Made by a program: the position numbers and the translations under genes
Assembly: GCF_003026215.1 (NCBI RefSeq)
Contig: NZ_PYOC01000004.1
Location: 1-64,000, forward strand
Direction: 5' to 3'
Origin: Photobacterium indicum
Lineage (GTDB): Bacteria > Pseudomonadota > Gammaproteobacteria > Enterobacterales > Vibrionaceae
DNA: 64,000 nucleotides
The notes under the pieces: generated by a model
Database searches by the model: none
Told to the model about the DNA's origin: nothing
The model's input: the letters and a program-made list of their open reading frames with translations, nothing else
Shown here: one piece after another, positions 17,370 to 26,904 of the stretch
How positions within the stretch are numbered: position 1 is the stretch's first letter
Layout: each line of letters opens with the position of its first letter

Positions 17370-20300
17370 TGCGCCTACCTGAAATATGCATTCGCCATCC
17401 AGTATTTGCCTCAGTACTGAGTATTGCCGTCGTGTTATTGGGGGTGATTTCATTCCAAAAACTGGACATTCAATACTTCCCTGAACATAGCACACCAAAA
17501 GCAACGGTAAGTGCCTCAATTACTGGTGCCAGTGCGGAATTTATGTCACGTAATGTGGCAGATAAACTGATTGATGCCGCCACCGGTATCGACAACGTTA
17601 AAACCATGAGCACCGATTGCCAAGAAGGCAGCTGTTCGCTAAACATTCTGTTTAACGATGATGTCGATGACATTGAATACACGAACTTAATGAACAAGTT
17701 ACGTAGTAGTGTTGAGGCAATTAACGACTTTCCACCCAGTATGACGGACAAACCCACTGTCACTGATGACTCATCAGATACAAGTGCTGCCAGTAATATT
17801 GTTACCTTCGTGAATACTGGTGGTATCGATCAGCAAAAAATGTACGATTACATTAGCCAGCAGCTGGTTCCTCAATTTCAGCAAATACAAGGTGTGGGTG
17901 GTGTATGGGGTCCTTATGGTGGTTCATCTAAAGCAGTACGTGTGTGGTTGAACCCAGAGCGCATGATGGCACTCAATATAAAAGCAGCAGATGTTGTCGG
18001 TACCTTGAGTTCGTATAACGCGACATTTACAGCGGGTACGATTATGGGCGAAGCGCGAGACTTCTCAATTAATCCCGTCAACCAAGTTGAAAACATTGAT
18101 GATGTAAAAGATCTTGTTATACGTGTCAATAACGGCAATGTTATTCGAGTCAACGATGTCGCCAATGTCGAAATGGGGGAAGAAAGCTTAACGCCAAGCT
18201 TGCTGAGTGTTTCTGGCAAGCCTGCTATGTCTTTACAAATTTTACCGCTAAGCAGCGAAAATCCTGTCACTGTGGCTGAAAATGTAAAAGCAGAAATCAA
18301 CCGCATGCAACAACATCTCCCCGATGGTATGGAGATGACAATGGTGTATAACCAAGCCGATTTTATTAAGGCAGCCATTGACGAAGGTTTCTCTACCCTC
18401 GTAGAAGCGATTATTTTAGTGTCTTTGGTTGTTGTCTTATTCATGGGCTCTTTCCGTATAGCATCTGTGCCCATCATTACTATTCCGGTGTGTGTTATTG
18501 GTGTTTTTGCCGTCATGGCTGGGCTGGGGTTTAGCATTAACGTTTTAACGATTCTCGCTATTATCTTAGCCATCGGCTTGGTGGTCGATGATGCCATTGT
18601 GGTGGTGGAAAACTGCTACCGACATGTAGAAAATGGTGAGACTCCTTTCAACGCTGCGCTTAAAGGCAGCCGAGAAATTATTTTCCCCGTTATCGCCATG
18701 ACCCTGACTCTGGCTGTGGTCTATTTACCTATCGGCCTCATGTCTGGTTTAACGGCTGACTTGTTCCGCCAGTTCGCATTCACATTGGCAGCTGCCGTTA
18801 TTATTTCAGGCATCGTCGCATTAACACTGTCACCGATGATGAGTGCCTACTTGATCAAACCTATGGTTAAGCAGCCTAAATGGTTTACCGCTATCGATGG
18901 TGTCATAAACCAAATAACAAATCGCTATATCCAAGAGCTGCGTAAGTGGTTTGAGCGCAAGCGCGTTATGTCTGCGATTGCATTAATCTTGGTCGTGTTA
19001 TCAGGTATGGCTCTATGGACCATGCCTCGCGTATTGCTACCAACCGAAGACACTGGATTTATCGATGTGACATCGGTTGCTCCGACGGGGGTTGGGCGCC
19101 AATACCACCTCGATCATAACGCCGAGCTCAATAGCGTAATGGATGGAAATGCTGCCATTGGGGCAAACCTGTCATATATAGAAGGGGCACCCACCAACCA
19201 TGTATTGCTTAAAACATGGGGAGAGCGAGCAACCAGTGCTGAGGATGTTGTCAAAGAGCTGATCGAAAAAGCCAGAAAAACAGTGTCTGCCTACGATATG
19301 TCATTCAGCGTTCGCTCGGCAGATAATTTAAATATTGCCACCAACCTCATTCTAGAATTAACCACACTCGATAGAGATACCGATGCGCTTTCTGATACAG
19401 CCAGTAAAGTCGAAAAATTATTGGATGATTACCCAGGGCTCACAAATATCAACAACTCGATGCTAAGGGATCAGCTACGTTTCGATTTATCCATTGATCG
19501 TAATGCGATTATTCTTTCAGGCGTGAATTACAGTGATGTGACCAATGCATTATCGACCTTTTTAGGCTCAGTAAAAGCCGCAGACTTACAAGCTGATGAC
19601 GGGTTCACCTACCCAATCCAAGTACAAGTGAACCGTAAAGCCTTGGGTGATTTTCAAGTGCTGGATAAGCTTTATGTAACATCAGAATCAGGACAAACAC
19701 TGCCTTTGTCTCAATTTGTTTCGATTAAACAGGCAACAGCAGAATCGAACTTTAAAACTTTTATGGGGCAAGACAACGCAGAAATCACTGCTGATCTGAT
19801 GCCTGGCTATACCGCGAGTGATATCAAAACCTACATAGACCAACAAGTACCGACATTGTTAAGCGATTCTCAAGGTTATCAATATAACGGGATAGTCAAA
19901 GATCTGACCGATTCCCAGACGGGTACCCAAGCACTATTTTTGCTAGCCATTGTCTTTATCTATTTGATATTAGCGGCGCAATTTGAAAGCTTTGTCGACC
20001 CTATAATCATCCTGTTGACAGTACCACTGTGTATCGTGGGTGCCTTGCTAACACTGCGGGTCTTCGGCCAAAGCCTGAACATATACTCCCAGATAGGGCT
20101 ATTAACATTGGTCGGGCTGGTCACTAAACACGGCATACTCTTAGTTGAATTCGCCAATAAGCAACGAAGTAATGGGTTATCCGCTGCTGAGGCTATTTTA
20201 AGCAGCGCGCAATCACGCTTACGCCCAATATTAATGACATCATTAACGATGATTTTAGGATCTTTACCACTCGCTCTAGCTTCTGGGTCGGGCTCATTAG

Positions 20301-20467
20301 GGCGAATTAATATTGGGTTGGTATTAGTTGGCGGATTATTAGCGGGGACATTCTTTTCATTATTCGTCGTACCTGTGGCTTATGTCGGTATGGCGAAGTT
20401 AAAGCAAAAAGACATGCTGCATTTGTTTAAAAAAAGTCGTGAACCAAAAGAAATATTAAGAGGCTAA
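17369..20467 (+). CDS. RND efflux pump (HAE-1/AcrB-type inner-membrane transporter)
   Basis: A 1032-residue proton-driven drug exporter with 12 transmembrane helices and two large periplasmic loops. The proton-relay residues Asp407-Asp408 lie in GLVVDDAIVVVEN, the same numbering as AcrB. Lys920 in LVTKHGILLVEFAN corresponds to AcrB Lys940. The N-terminus MRLPEICIRHPVFASVLS is typical of this subgroup, which is related to Vibrio VexD/VexH-like pumps; the exact substrate range cannot be read from the sequence. Translation is coupled to the adaptor by the TAATG overlap. It ends in a terminator shared with asd. Confidence 0.92.
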   Translation: MRLPEICIRHPVFASVLSIAVVLLGVISFQKLDIQYFPEHSTPKATVSASITGASAEFMSRNVADKLIDAATGIDNVKTMSTDCQEGSCSLNILFNDDVDDIEYTNLMNKLRSSVEAINDFPPSMTDKPTVTDDSSDTSAASNIVTFVNTGGIDQQKMYDYISQQLVPQFQQIQGVGGVWGPYGGSSKAVRVWLNPERMMALNIKAADVVGTLSSYNATFTAGTIMGEARDFSINPVNQVENIDDVKDLVIRVNNGNVIRVNDVANVEMGEESLTPSLLSVSGKPAMSLQILPLSSENPVTVAENVKAEINRMQQHLPDGMEMTMVYNQADFIKAAIDEGFSTLVEAIILVSLVVVLFMGSFRIASVPIITIPVCVIGVFAVMAGLGFSINVLTILAIILAIGLVVDDAIVVVENCYRHVENGETPFNAALKGSREIIFPVIAMTLTLAVVYLPIGLMSGLTADLFRQFAFTLAAAVIISGIVALTLSPMMSAYLIKPMVKQPKWFTAIDGVINQITNRYIQELRKWFERKRVMSAIALILVVLSGMALWTMPRVLLPTEDTGFIDVTSVAPTGVGRQYHLDHNAELNSVMDGNAAIGANLSYIEGAPTNHVLLKTWGERATSAEDVVKELIEKARKTVSAYDMSFSVRSADNLNIATNLILELTTLDRDTDALSDTASKVEKLLDDYPGLTNINNSMLRDQLRFDLSIDRNAIILSGVNYSDVTNALSTFLGSVKAADLQADDGFTYPIQVQVNRKALGDFQVLDKLYVTSESGQTLPLSQFVSIKQATAESNFKTFMGQDNAEITADLMPGYTASDIKTYIDQQVPTLLSDSQGYQYNGIVKDLTDSQTGTQALFLLAIVFIYLILAAQFESFVDPIIILLTVPLCIVGALLTLRVFGQSLNIYSQIGLLTLVGLVTKHGILLVEFANKQRSNGLSAAEAILSSAQSRLRPILMTSLTMILGSLPLALASGSGSLGRINIGLVLVGGLLAGTFFSLFVVPVAYVGMAKLKQKDMLHLFKKSREPKEILRG

Positions 20468-20515
20468 AGGTACATGAAGGCCAGCAATTACAAACCTTAT
20501 TCTCGGTAACAAACA

Positions 20516-20542
20516 AAAACGCCTGCATGTGCAGGCGTTTTT
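20516..20542. terminator. Bidirectional terminator between the RND pump gene and asd
   Basis: AAAAACGCCTGC-ATGT-GCAGGCGTTTTT, a symmetric stem with A and T flanks. Confidence 0.92.
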
Positions 20543-20563
20543 ATTTATGTCGGTTTTTTCGCG

Positions 20564-21682
20564 TTACGCTTTTTCAGACAAGATAATGCGAAGTGTACGG
20601 CGAAGTGGCTCTGCAGCACCCCACAGTAATTGGTCACCCACAGTAAAAGCATTAAGGAAGTCATCACCCATTGCCAGTTTACGTAAACGACCAACAGGAA
20701 CAGACAATGTACCTGTTACTTTCGCAGGGCTAAGCTCTTGAACGGTCGCATCGCGATCGTTCGGGATCACTTTAACCCAATCATTATGTGATGCGATCAT
20801 TTCTTCGATCTCATCTAACGGTACATTCTTCTTCAGCTTCAACGTTAATGCTTGGCTGTGACAGCGCATCGCACCAATGCGTACACACGTACCATCAATC
20901 GGCACTGGGTTATCTTGTAAGCCCAGAATTTTGTTTGTTTCTACCGACGCTTTCCACTCTTCTTTACTCTGGCCATTGTCACGCTTCACATCAATCCACG
21001 GAATTAATGAGCCCGCAAGCGGTGCACCAAATTCTTGCGCAGGAAAACCAGGTGAACGTAAGGTTTCAGATACTTTACGATCAATATCTAGAATCGATGT
21101 TGCTGGGTTTGCAAGCTCACTTGACACCGTATCGTTAATCACACCCATTTGGTTGATCAACTCACGCATATTTTTCGCACCCGCACCAGAAGCCGCTTGG
21201 TAGGTTTGCGATGTCATCCACTCAACAAGGCCTTCTTTATACAGGCCACCAACCGCCATTAGCATTAAACTAACCGTACAGTTACCACCAACGTAAGTGT
21301 TAGTTCCGCTATGAATACCCTGTTTGATTTGATCAAAGTTAACCGGATCTAGCGTAATAATAGATTGGGGATCCATGCGTAATGTAGAGGCAGCATCAAT
21401 CCAATAGCCTTTCCAACCTGCAGCACGCAATGCTGGGTATACTTTTTCTGTATAGCTACCACCTTGACAGGTAATAATGGCATCCAGCTTTTTCAAACTT
21501 TCAATATCAAACGCATCTTGCAGTAAGCCAGCATCTTTGCCTAAGTTAGGCGCTGGGATTCCGATTTGAGATGTTGAATAAAATACAGGCTCAATGAAAT
21601 TGAAGTCACCCTCTTCAACCATGCGCTGCATCAGCACAGAACCCACCATGCCACGCCAACCAACTAAACCAACCTTCATCAT
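20564..21682 (-). CDS. asd: Aspartate-semialdehyde dehydrogenase
   Basis: Reduces aspartyl phosphate to aspartate semialdehyde for lysine, diaminopimelate, threonine and methionine synthesis. The 372 residues have the NADP-binding loop [13 protein letters not shown], catalytic Cys135 ([10 protein letters not shown]) and His275 ([12 protein letters not shown]). Either of two adjacent ATG codons could start it (MMKVG or MKVG); GGAGTG lies about 11 nt before the first. It faces away from nhaC across a 771-bp gap and converges on the RND pump gene. Confidence 0.95.
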   Translation of the reverse strand: MMKVGLVGWRGMVGSVLMQRMVEEGDFNFIEPVFYSTSQIGIPAPNLGKDAGLLQDAFDIESLKKLDAIITCQGGSYTEKVYPALRAAGWKGYWIDAASTLRMDPQSIITLDPVNFDQIKQGIHSGTNTYVGGNCTVSLMLMAVGGLYKEGLVEWMTSQTYQAASGAGAKNMRELINQMGVINDTVSSELANPATSILDIDRKVSETLRSPGFPAQEFGAPLAGSLIPWIDVKRDNGQSKEEWKASVETNKILGLQDNPVPIDGTCVRIGAMRCHSQALTLKLKKNVPLDEIEEMIASHNDWVKVIPNDRDATVQELSPAKVTGTLSVPVGRLRKLAMGDDFLNAFTVGDQLLWGAAEPLRRTLRIILSEKA

Positions 21683-22288
21683 CGCTTGCTACACTCCTTG
21701 TTCATAATTACAAACTCTACACCCGTAGTAATATTCCCATTACTAAAAGAATGAGTATTTCTATCCCCATCTATAGAGATTTAAACTGTGAAAAACAAGC
21801 AGAATCTGAAGAAATTGAATAAAAATCCCAGACACGTTTTATTTTACTGACTTAATACTTAAAGATTAGTTGGCACATAAGACAGTAAATACACACATTA
21901 GACCAACAATTAATACGGGCTAGAAAACAAACTAAAGGTGAGCAAACTACCATCAATAGCCAACAAAAGTGAACAATTCACACTCCAGACAAGATTTTTT
22001 ACCGCCAAACAACAAAATCAAATAAACCACATTTTTTGAATAAGAACCCACACCCTGATAGTCTACACCGCCTGACAATTAGAACTTAAAAGACCAGTAA
22101 AATAAGTATATGTAGTTATTTACACTTTAAAAAACACAACATTAATATAAAAACACAACTTATAAATCGATTAAAAAACAACACAAAAACAAACCCAACA
22201 CTTAAATTTAACAGTAATAGTACATGTAAACATAGATTTTTAAACGTTTACTAGCACTAAAAGATTCAGGTCACAGAAAAGTACAATA

Positions 22289-22319
22289 TCTATCGCAGTG
22301 AGTAACTCATTTAGATAGA
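22289..22319 (+). promoter_or_regulatory. Two-tier hairpin or palindrome in the nhaC leader
   Basis: TCTATC...GATAGA encloses GTGAG-TAA-CTCAT, with GCA opposite TTA as an internal loop. As DNA, TGAGTAACTCA (22299-22309) is an 11-bp palindrome, so it may be either an RNA structure or a protein-binding site. Confidence 0.45.
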
Positions 22320-22335
22320 GTAGCGCCGAAACAAC

Positions 22336-22449
22336 ATGAGTCTCTTTAAAGAAGGGCTCAGTGATCAGAAAAAAAAATTAATTATTAACGTTCTTATTGA
22401 CGTTAGTTTCAGGGTTTCCCCTTTAATATGCTCGATCAAACAAGGTTAA
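22336..22449 (+). CDS. Possible 37-codon leader ORF upstream of nhaC
   Basis: ATG 22336 to TAA 22449, ending 4 bp before the nhaC start. It encodes a peptide with a KKK triplet after residue 11. No clear Shine-Dalgarno precedes it, so this may be chance. If translated, it would couple to nhaC. Confidence 0.25.
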   Translation: MSLFKEGLSDQKKKLIINVLIDVSFRVSPLICSIKQG

Positions 22450-22453
22450 CAGT

Positions 22454-23893
22454 ATGGAAAAACAGACTATGAAGCTACCATCGCTAATGCAAGTGATCCT
22501 TGCCCTTGGTACTTTCCTTGCACTGGCATTCTCTTTCACCGCTAAACTTGATTTACCTATTCAACTAGCACTGTATATCGGCTGGTTCATTATTATTGCG
22601 CTAGGTATCAAACTTGGCCATGACTACAAATCGCTTGAAAAGGCGGCAACCCAAGGCATTTCAAATGGCTTAGGGGCTGTATTAATACTGCTTGCTGTAG
22701 GTGCTCTTGTGGGTACTTGGATTGCAGGTGGTATTGTTCCAACAATCATTTATTACGGCTTGCAAGCCATTCATCCATCCATTTTCTTACTTGCAACCAT
22801 GATTATTTGTTCACTAACGGCGTTAGCAACAGGTACATCTTGGGGTGCTGCGGGTACCGCTGGTATTGCGATGATGGGTATTGGACAAGGTCTTGGTGTT
22901 CCAGCTCCAATGACTGCAGGTGCTGTACTTTCAGGTTGTTACTTTGGTGACAAAATGTCGCCACTATCTGATTCGGTAATTCTTGCTTCTTCTATGTCTG
23001 GCGTAGAAGTGATGGAACACATCAAAGGCATGCTACCTATCGCATTAATCAGTTACATCATTACAGGTATTCTATTTACCGCTGCTGGTTTGCACTATGC
23101 AGGTAATGTGGACATGGCTCAGGTTGATTCTGTCATTCTTGCGATGGAAAATCAGTTTGTTATCTCTCCATTCTCTTTCATCCCTGTGATTATTGTTCTA
23201 GGCCTACTGGCAATGCGCCTACCGTCTTTCCCTGTTATCTCTTTCGGTTCGCTACTAGGTATCGTATGGGCGGTAATGGTTCAAGATATGGACCCACTAG
23301 TGGCATTTAACACTGCATGGGCACCTTTCTCTATTAGTTCTGGCGTTGACTTCATTGATGCGATTCTAAACCGTGGTGGCATGTCTTCTATGCTGGGTTC
23401 AGTTGCCGTTATCATCTTTGGTCTGGGTTTTGGTGGTCTACTTGATAAAGTAGGTGTACTACAAACTGTTGCTAAGTTATTCGAAAAACGCGTTAACTCT
23501 GCGGGTAGCTTAGCTACATCCACGATTGCGACTGCATTCTTTGGTAACGTATTTGGTTCTGCGATGTACGTATCATTAATTCTAACGCCTAAAATCTGTG
23601 CGAAGAACTACGACCGCCTAGGTTACCAACGTAAGAACCTGTCTCGTAACGCGGAATTTGGCGGTACGTTAACATCTGGTATGGTGCCTTGGAGTGATAA
23701 CGGTATTTACATGGCGAGTATCTTGGGGGTTGCAACCTTCTCTTACGCACCATTTATGTGGTTAAGCTTCGTCTGTATTATTGTGACTATCGTGACATCT
23801 TACATGGGTTGGTTTGTTGACCGTTGCCCACCAACGATTATCGAAGAAACTGATGACAATGAGAACCTAGCGGTTACTCAGCAAACAGCTTAA
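22454..23893 (+). CDS. nhaC: Na+/H+ antiporter, NhaC family
   Basis: A 479-residue inner-membrane antiporter-family protein with about 11-12 helices. Typical segments are LATGTSWGAAGTAGIAMMGIGQGLG, GAVLSGCYFGDKMSPLSDSVILAS and, in the second half, NAEFGGTLTSGMVPWSDNGIYMA, where the acidic and polar residues in membrane helices are those expected of NhaC. Some family members move amino acids (lysine or malate/lactate exchange), so the substrate is inferred. AAGG lies 8 nt before ATG 22454. Its leader is structured, and a strong terminator follows. Confidence 0.87.
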   Translation: MEKQTMKLPSLMQVILALGTFLALAFSFTAKLDLPIQLALYIGWFIIIALGIKLGHDYKSLEKAATQGISNGLGAVLILLAVGALVGTWIAGGIVPTIIYYGLQAIHPSIFLLATMIICSLTALATGTSWGAAGTAGIAMMGIGQGLGVPAPMTAGAVLSGCYFGDKMSPLSDSVILASSMSGVEVMEHIKGMLPIALISYIITGILFTAAGLHYAGNVDMAQVDSVILAMENQFVISPFSFIPVIIVLGLLAMRLPSFPVISFGSLLGIVWAVMVQDMDPLVAFNTAWAPFSISSGVDFIDAILNRGGMSSMLGSVAVIIFGLGFGGLLDKVGVLQTVAKLFEKRVNSAGSLATSTIATAFFGNVFGSAMYVSLILTPKICAKNYDRLGYQRKNLSRNAEFGGTLTSGMVPWSDNGIYMASILGVATFSYAPFMWLSFVCIIVTIVTSYMGWFVDRCPPTIIEETDDNENLAVTQQTA

Positions 23894-23924
23894 CAGTAAA
23901 AAACACAAAACAAACAACTCAAAG

Positions 23925-23952
23925 AAGAGCGCCTAATAGCGCTCTTTTTTTA
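23925..23952 (+). terminator. Terminator after nhaC
   Basis: AAGAGCGC-CTAATA-GCGCTCTT followed by a T-run. The 361 bp after it, up to yjiH, contain a CRP site and otherwise AT-rich sequence. Confidence 0.92.
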
Positions 23953-24094
23953 TACTTTCTCTGTATATATTCAGCAATATATCGTTCGCTTATGTTTTTA
24001 TACTAAAATATAAGCGACTGTAATCTATTAATTTAAATTAACAAATACGTAAAATAAGCCATTAAGTTTAAAAACATATTAATGGTGTATTTTT

Positions 24095-24110
24095 AGTGAA
24101 TAAGATCACA
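24095..24110. promoter_or_regulatory. CRP-cAMP binding site upstream of the yjiH-yjiG pair
   Basis: AGTGA-ATAAGA-TCACA matches 9 of the 10 specific positions of TGTGA-N6-TCACA. It lies about 210 bp before the yjiH-type start, suggesting catabolite control of this transport/peptidase group. Confidence 0.65.
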
Positions 24111-24313
24111 AAAACATCAACTAACTCCAAAGTGTTAATATTCAGTAGCACATCTTGACCCCAATCAATAAAACCCCATCAAAATCAGTGAAAATAGCGC
24201 TAGTTTATTTAAATCTTAGTTTTCACTTGTATCAAAATATTAAAGCTTTTGAACAGGATTACGAAAGACACATCTTCGCATTTGCGATTTTAATTTCCTA
24301 AGGGGTTATATTC

Positions 24314-25045
24314 ATGAGCAATCAGGTTGGACAAGACCGCAAAGTAACGATTGGCAGCTACATTGCCCTCGCCTTTGCTATGGTCTTCTTTTCTGGGCTA
24401 CTTCAATCAAACGAATGGTATGGCGTTTTTGATTTCACAACCTTAAATGGTTCATTTGGTAACGTTGTTTACGCTGTAAACGACACTGCTGATGGCATCC
24501 AAACGGCTACAACCTCACTGCGCGGTAAAGGCGGTAGCGGTGCTCGTGACGGTTTCATTTTCGCGTTAACGTTAATCCCAACAGTAATGTTCGCTTTAGG
24601 CATGATCAATGTTCTAGAACACTATGGCGCGCTAGATGCTGCTCGTAAAATTCTAACGCCGCTGCTTCGCCCTTTAATGGGTATTCCTGGAAACTCTGGT
24701 CTTGCACTTATAGCCTCGCTACAAAGTACAGATGCAGGTGCGGCGATGACGCGCCAATTAAAAGATGAAGGTCATCTAACCAAGCGGCAAACCGATATTT
24801 TCACTATGTTCCAGTTTTCTGCGGGTGCGGCCATTGTTAACTTCTTCTCTTCTGGTGCTGTGCTGTTCACATTAACCAATACAGATGGTACGCCAGCGGT
24901 TACATCATCTATTGGTCTCGCTGTTGCCATCATGTTTATCTTTAAATTTGTCGGTGCCAACATGTTCCGCTTATACCTAAACATTACTGAAGGTAAAGCA
25001 GATAAAGAAGATACAAAGCCTGAAATGAAAGAGGAAACAGCATAA
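24314..25045 (+). CDS. yjiH: YjiH-like nucleoside-recognition (gate) domain membrane protein
   Basis: A 243-residue inner-membrane protein with about five helices and a nucleoside-recognition/gate domain (IPTVMFALGMINVLEHYGALDAARKILTPLLRPLMGIPG, then LIASLQSTDAGAAMTRQL). The C-terminus is charged and cytoplasmic. In E. coli, yjiH and yjiG form a transport pair next to the isoaspartyl dipeptidase gene iadA; here the same pair precedes an M20 peptidase. AAGGGG RBS. The stop overlaps the next ATG by one base (TAATG). The substrate is unknown, plausibly a small peptide or acyl-glutamate given the neighbour. Confidence 0.85.
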   Translation: MSNQVGQDRKVTIGSYIALAFAMVFFSGLLQSNEWYGVFDFTTLNGSFGNVVYAVNDTADGIQTATTSLRGKGGSGARDGFIFALTLIPTVMFALGMINVLEHYGALDAARKILTPLLRPLMGIPGNSGLALIASLQSTDAGAAMTRQLKDEGHLTKRQTDIFTMFQFSAGAAIVNFFSSGAVLFTLTNTDGTPAVTSSIGLAVAIMFIFKFVGANMFRLYLNITEGKADKEDTKPEMKEETA

Positions 25046-25506
25046 TGACTACGGCTAAAAAACCAATGGTGACAGACATTTTCGTTGAAGGTGCTAAAAA
25101 AGGTTGGGTAATTGCAACAACGTCAACTGTACCCAACGTATTAATGGCTTTTGTGATCATCAAAGCATTGCAGATCACTGGCGCTTTAGAGCTTATGGGC
25201 ACCGTATTCTCACCCATTATGGCTGTATTTGGTCTTCCTGGTGAAGCTGCTGCTGTGCTGATCGGTGCTTGGATGTCGATGGGCGGTGCAGTAGGTGTGG
25301 TTATTACATTGTTTGACCAAGGTATCTTAAATGGGCAACACATCGCAATTTTAGCCCCAGCAATCTACCTTATGGGCTCTCAAGTTCAATACATGGGTCG
25401 TATTATGGGCCCAATCAAAACTGAAGGCCGATACATTCCAGTAATGATTGCCCTATCTGTGCTCAACGCTTTTGCTGCCATGTTTGTAATGAACATTCTG
25501 GTATAG
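25045..25506 (+). CDS. yjiG: YjiG-like inner-membrane partner protein
   Basis: A 153-residue membrane protein with four or five helices, including GTVFSPIMAVFGLPGEAAAVLIGAWMSMGGAVG and QVQYMGRIMG, matching E. coli YjiG/SpmB-like proteins. It is coupled to yjiH by a one-base overlap, and the two probably make one transporter. A hairpin follows at 25544, before the peptidase gene. Confidence 0.85.
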   Translation: MTTAKKPMVTDIFVEGAKKGWVIATTSTVPNVLMAFVIIKALQITGALELMGTVFSPIMAVFGLPGEAAAVLIGAWMSMGGAVGVVITLFDQGILNGQHIAILAPAIYLMGSQVQYMGRIMGPIKTEGRYIPVMIALSVLNAFAAMFVMNILV

Positions 25507-25543
25507 GTTTTCCATATACAGCTTTTCGTATATAGCAATTAAT

Positions 25544-25573
25544 GGAGAGAGATCTCTTCTCTCTCCTTTCTTT
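25544..25573 (+). terminator. Hairpin between yjiG and the M20 peptidase gene
   Basis: GGAGAGA-GATCTCT-TCTCTCC followed by TTTCTTTT. It may only partially terminate, so the peptidase could still belong to the operon. Confidence 0.6.
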
Positions 25574-25614
25574 TCAAGATTAAAGCTCACCACTGAGTCT
25601 CTTTGGAGTTTCCG

Positions 25615-26751
25615 ATGACTTTCGCCCTACAAGATTTCTCTCTAGAAAATTACTTACAAGAACTTCGCCCACTAATAGATGTTGATTGCGGTACATACAC
25701 TAAAGAAGGTATCGAAGTGATTGCCACCCAGATGCAACAAAAATATCTGGATATGGGCTGGCATGTTAAGCGTATCGATTGTGGTATTGCGGGTACTGGT
25801 TTAGAAGTACGTAACAAACCAGAAAGCAACGATATCGACGTAATGCTTATTGGTCACATGGATACTGTCTTTCCTGAAGGGACTGCTGCTGCACGACCAA
25901 TGACGTTTGATGAAAAACGCGCTTACGGCCCCGGTGTTTCAGACATGAAATCGGGCTTACTTAATGTTGTTCATGCTTTACGTAATATGGACAAAGAAAC
26001 ACTCGATAAGCTATCTATCTGCATTTGCATGAACCCTGATGAAGAAATCGGTTCATTGCACTCAGAATCATGGCTAAAAAGCGTTGCCGTTAATGCAAAG
26101 AATGTACTTGTTGCAGAAGCAGCACGTGCTGATGGCTCTTTAGTGAAAGCGCGTAAAGGTATGGCTCGTTACCGTCTAACATTCGCAGGTAAAGCTGCGC
26201 ATGCTGGTAATGAACCACAGAACGGTCGCAGTGCTATCACTGAAATGGCCAACTGGGTTTTGGCGATAAACAATTTAACCAATTTTGAATCGGGTACTAC
26301 GTTAAATGTCGGTATCGCCAAAGGTGGTGCAGGTGCGAACATCGTGCCTGATTCAGCAGAAGCAGTTGTTGATGTACGTTTCTGGGATAACGACGAATAC
26401 GCAGATGCTGATGCGAAAATTCGTGCACTAACAGAAACCCCCTTTGTGGAAGGCGTAACTATCACGGTTGAACGTGAAGCGCATAAACCATCGATGGTGC
26501 CAACAGAGAAAACAGAAGCACTGATGGCATTGGTTGAAGAATCAGGCAAAGAGCTTGGTATCGATATTAAGTGGCAAGAAGTGGGTGGTGGCTCAGATGC
26601 TAATCTAACTGCGGTAATGGGCATTCCAACACTTGATGGCCTTGGTCCTGCTGGTGCTGGCTTCCACAGTGCTGATGAGTACTTAGAGCTCGATACTATC
26701 GAACCTCGCATTAAACTACTGATGAAAGTATTAACCAAAATTGCTGGTTAA
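25615..26751 (+). CDS. M20 family metallopeptidase (carboxypeptidase G2-like)
   Basis: A two-zinc exopeptidase of 378 residues that would cleave C-terminal amino acids (often glutamate) or N-acyl bonds in the cytoplasm. Visible are His81 and Asp83 (LIGHMDTVF), the bridging Asp109 (GPGVSDMKSG), the catalytic Glu pair at 142-143 (PDEEIGS), a dimerisation domain (about 175-285) and the late metal His (GAGFHSADEY). ATG 25615 with GGAG 6 nt upstream is chosen over an in-frame TTG at 25603. There is no signal peptide. Linkage to yjiHG suggests it processes an imported substrate. Confidence 0.88.
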   Translation: MTFALQDFSLENYLQELRPLIDVDCGTYTKEGIEVIATQMQQKYLDMGWHVKRIDCGIAGTGLEVRNKPESNDIDVMLIGHMDTVFPEGTAAARPMTFDEKRAYGPGVSDMKSGLLNVVHALRNMDKETLDKLSICICMNPDEEIGSLHSESWLKSVAVNAKNVLVAEAARADGSLVKARKGMARYRLTFAGKAAHAGNEPQNGRSAITEMANWVLAINNLTNFESGTTLNVGIAKGGAGANIVPDSAEAVVDVRFWDNDEYADADAKIRALTETPFVEGVTITVEREAHKPSMVPTEKTEALMALVEESGKELGIDIKWQEVGGGSDANLTAVMGIPTLDGLGPAGAGFHSADEYLELDTIEPRIKLLMKVLTKIAG

Positions 26752-26770
26752 TATAAAACATATATAATAA

Positions 26771-26844
26771 AAAGGCTGTGATCTGTTAACTGCACTTCGG
26801 TAATTTGATGATTACCGAAAAACAACTATCAAAACACAGCCTTT
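26771..26844 (-). terminator. Nested inverted repeat; terminator for the ygbA-like gene (minus strand)
   Basis: Outer arms AAAGGCTGTG and CACAGCCTTT (10 bp) enclose a second perfect hairpin TTCGGTAAT-TTGATG-ATTACCGAA. Read on the minus strand, the outer stem ends in CCTTTTTATTATATA, a good terminator tail. Confidence 0.65.
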
Positions 26845-26904
26845 GTAACACTCTACTTCAGTGGCTCCCGCCCTTCGCTATCTTAATCTATCACCGTCAT
26901 AAGG

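Larger units (their letters stand above)
21683..22453. other. 771-bp AT-rich intergenic region between asd and nhaC
   Basis: No long ORF on either strand. The left two-thirds is unusually A-rich on the + strand with runs of ACAAAA. The right third contains a long hairpin (22289-22319), a 37-codon ORF (22336-22449) and two more short inverted repeats (TGAG...CTCA around 22337-22360; AACGT...ACGTT around 22387-22404). It looks like a regulated leader for nhaC. Confidence 0.6.

Noticed and set aside
17914..18597. Long antisense ORF (227 codons) inside the RND pump gene
   Set aside because: Low-complexity translation rich in Ser/Thr/Ile without domains; a shadow of the pump frame.
22260..22453. 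Lysine riboswitch upstream of nhaC
   Set aside because: AGTAACTC, GATAGAG and GCCGAA-like pieces occur, but the conserved lysine-element core and its order are missing.
26169..26738. 189-codon antisense ORF within the M20 peptidase gene
   Set aside because: Composition and codon positions mirror the sense gene, with no RBS or family resemblance.
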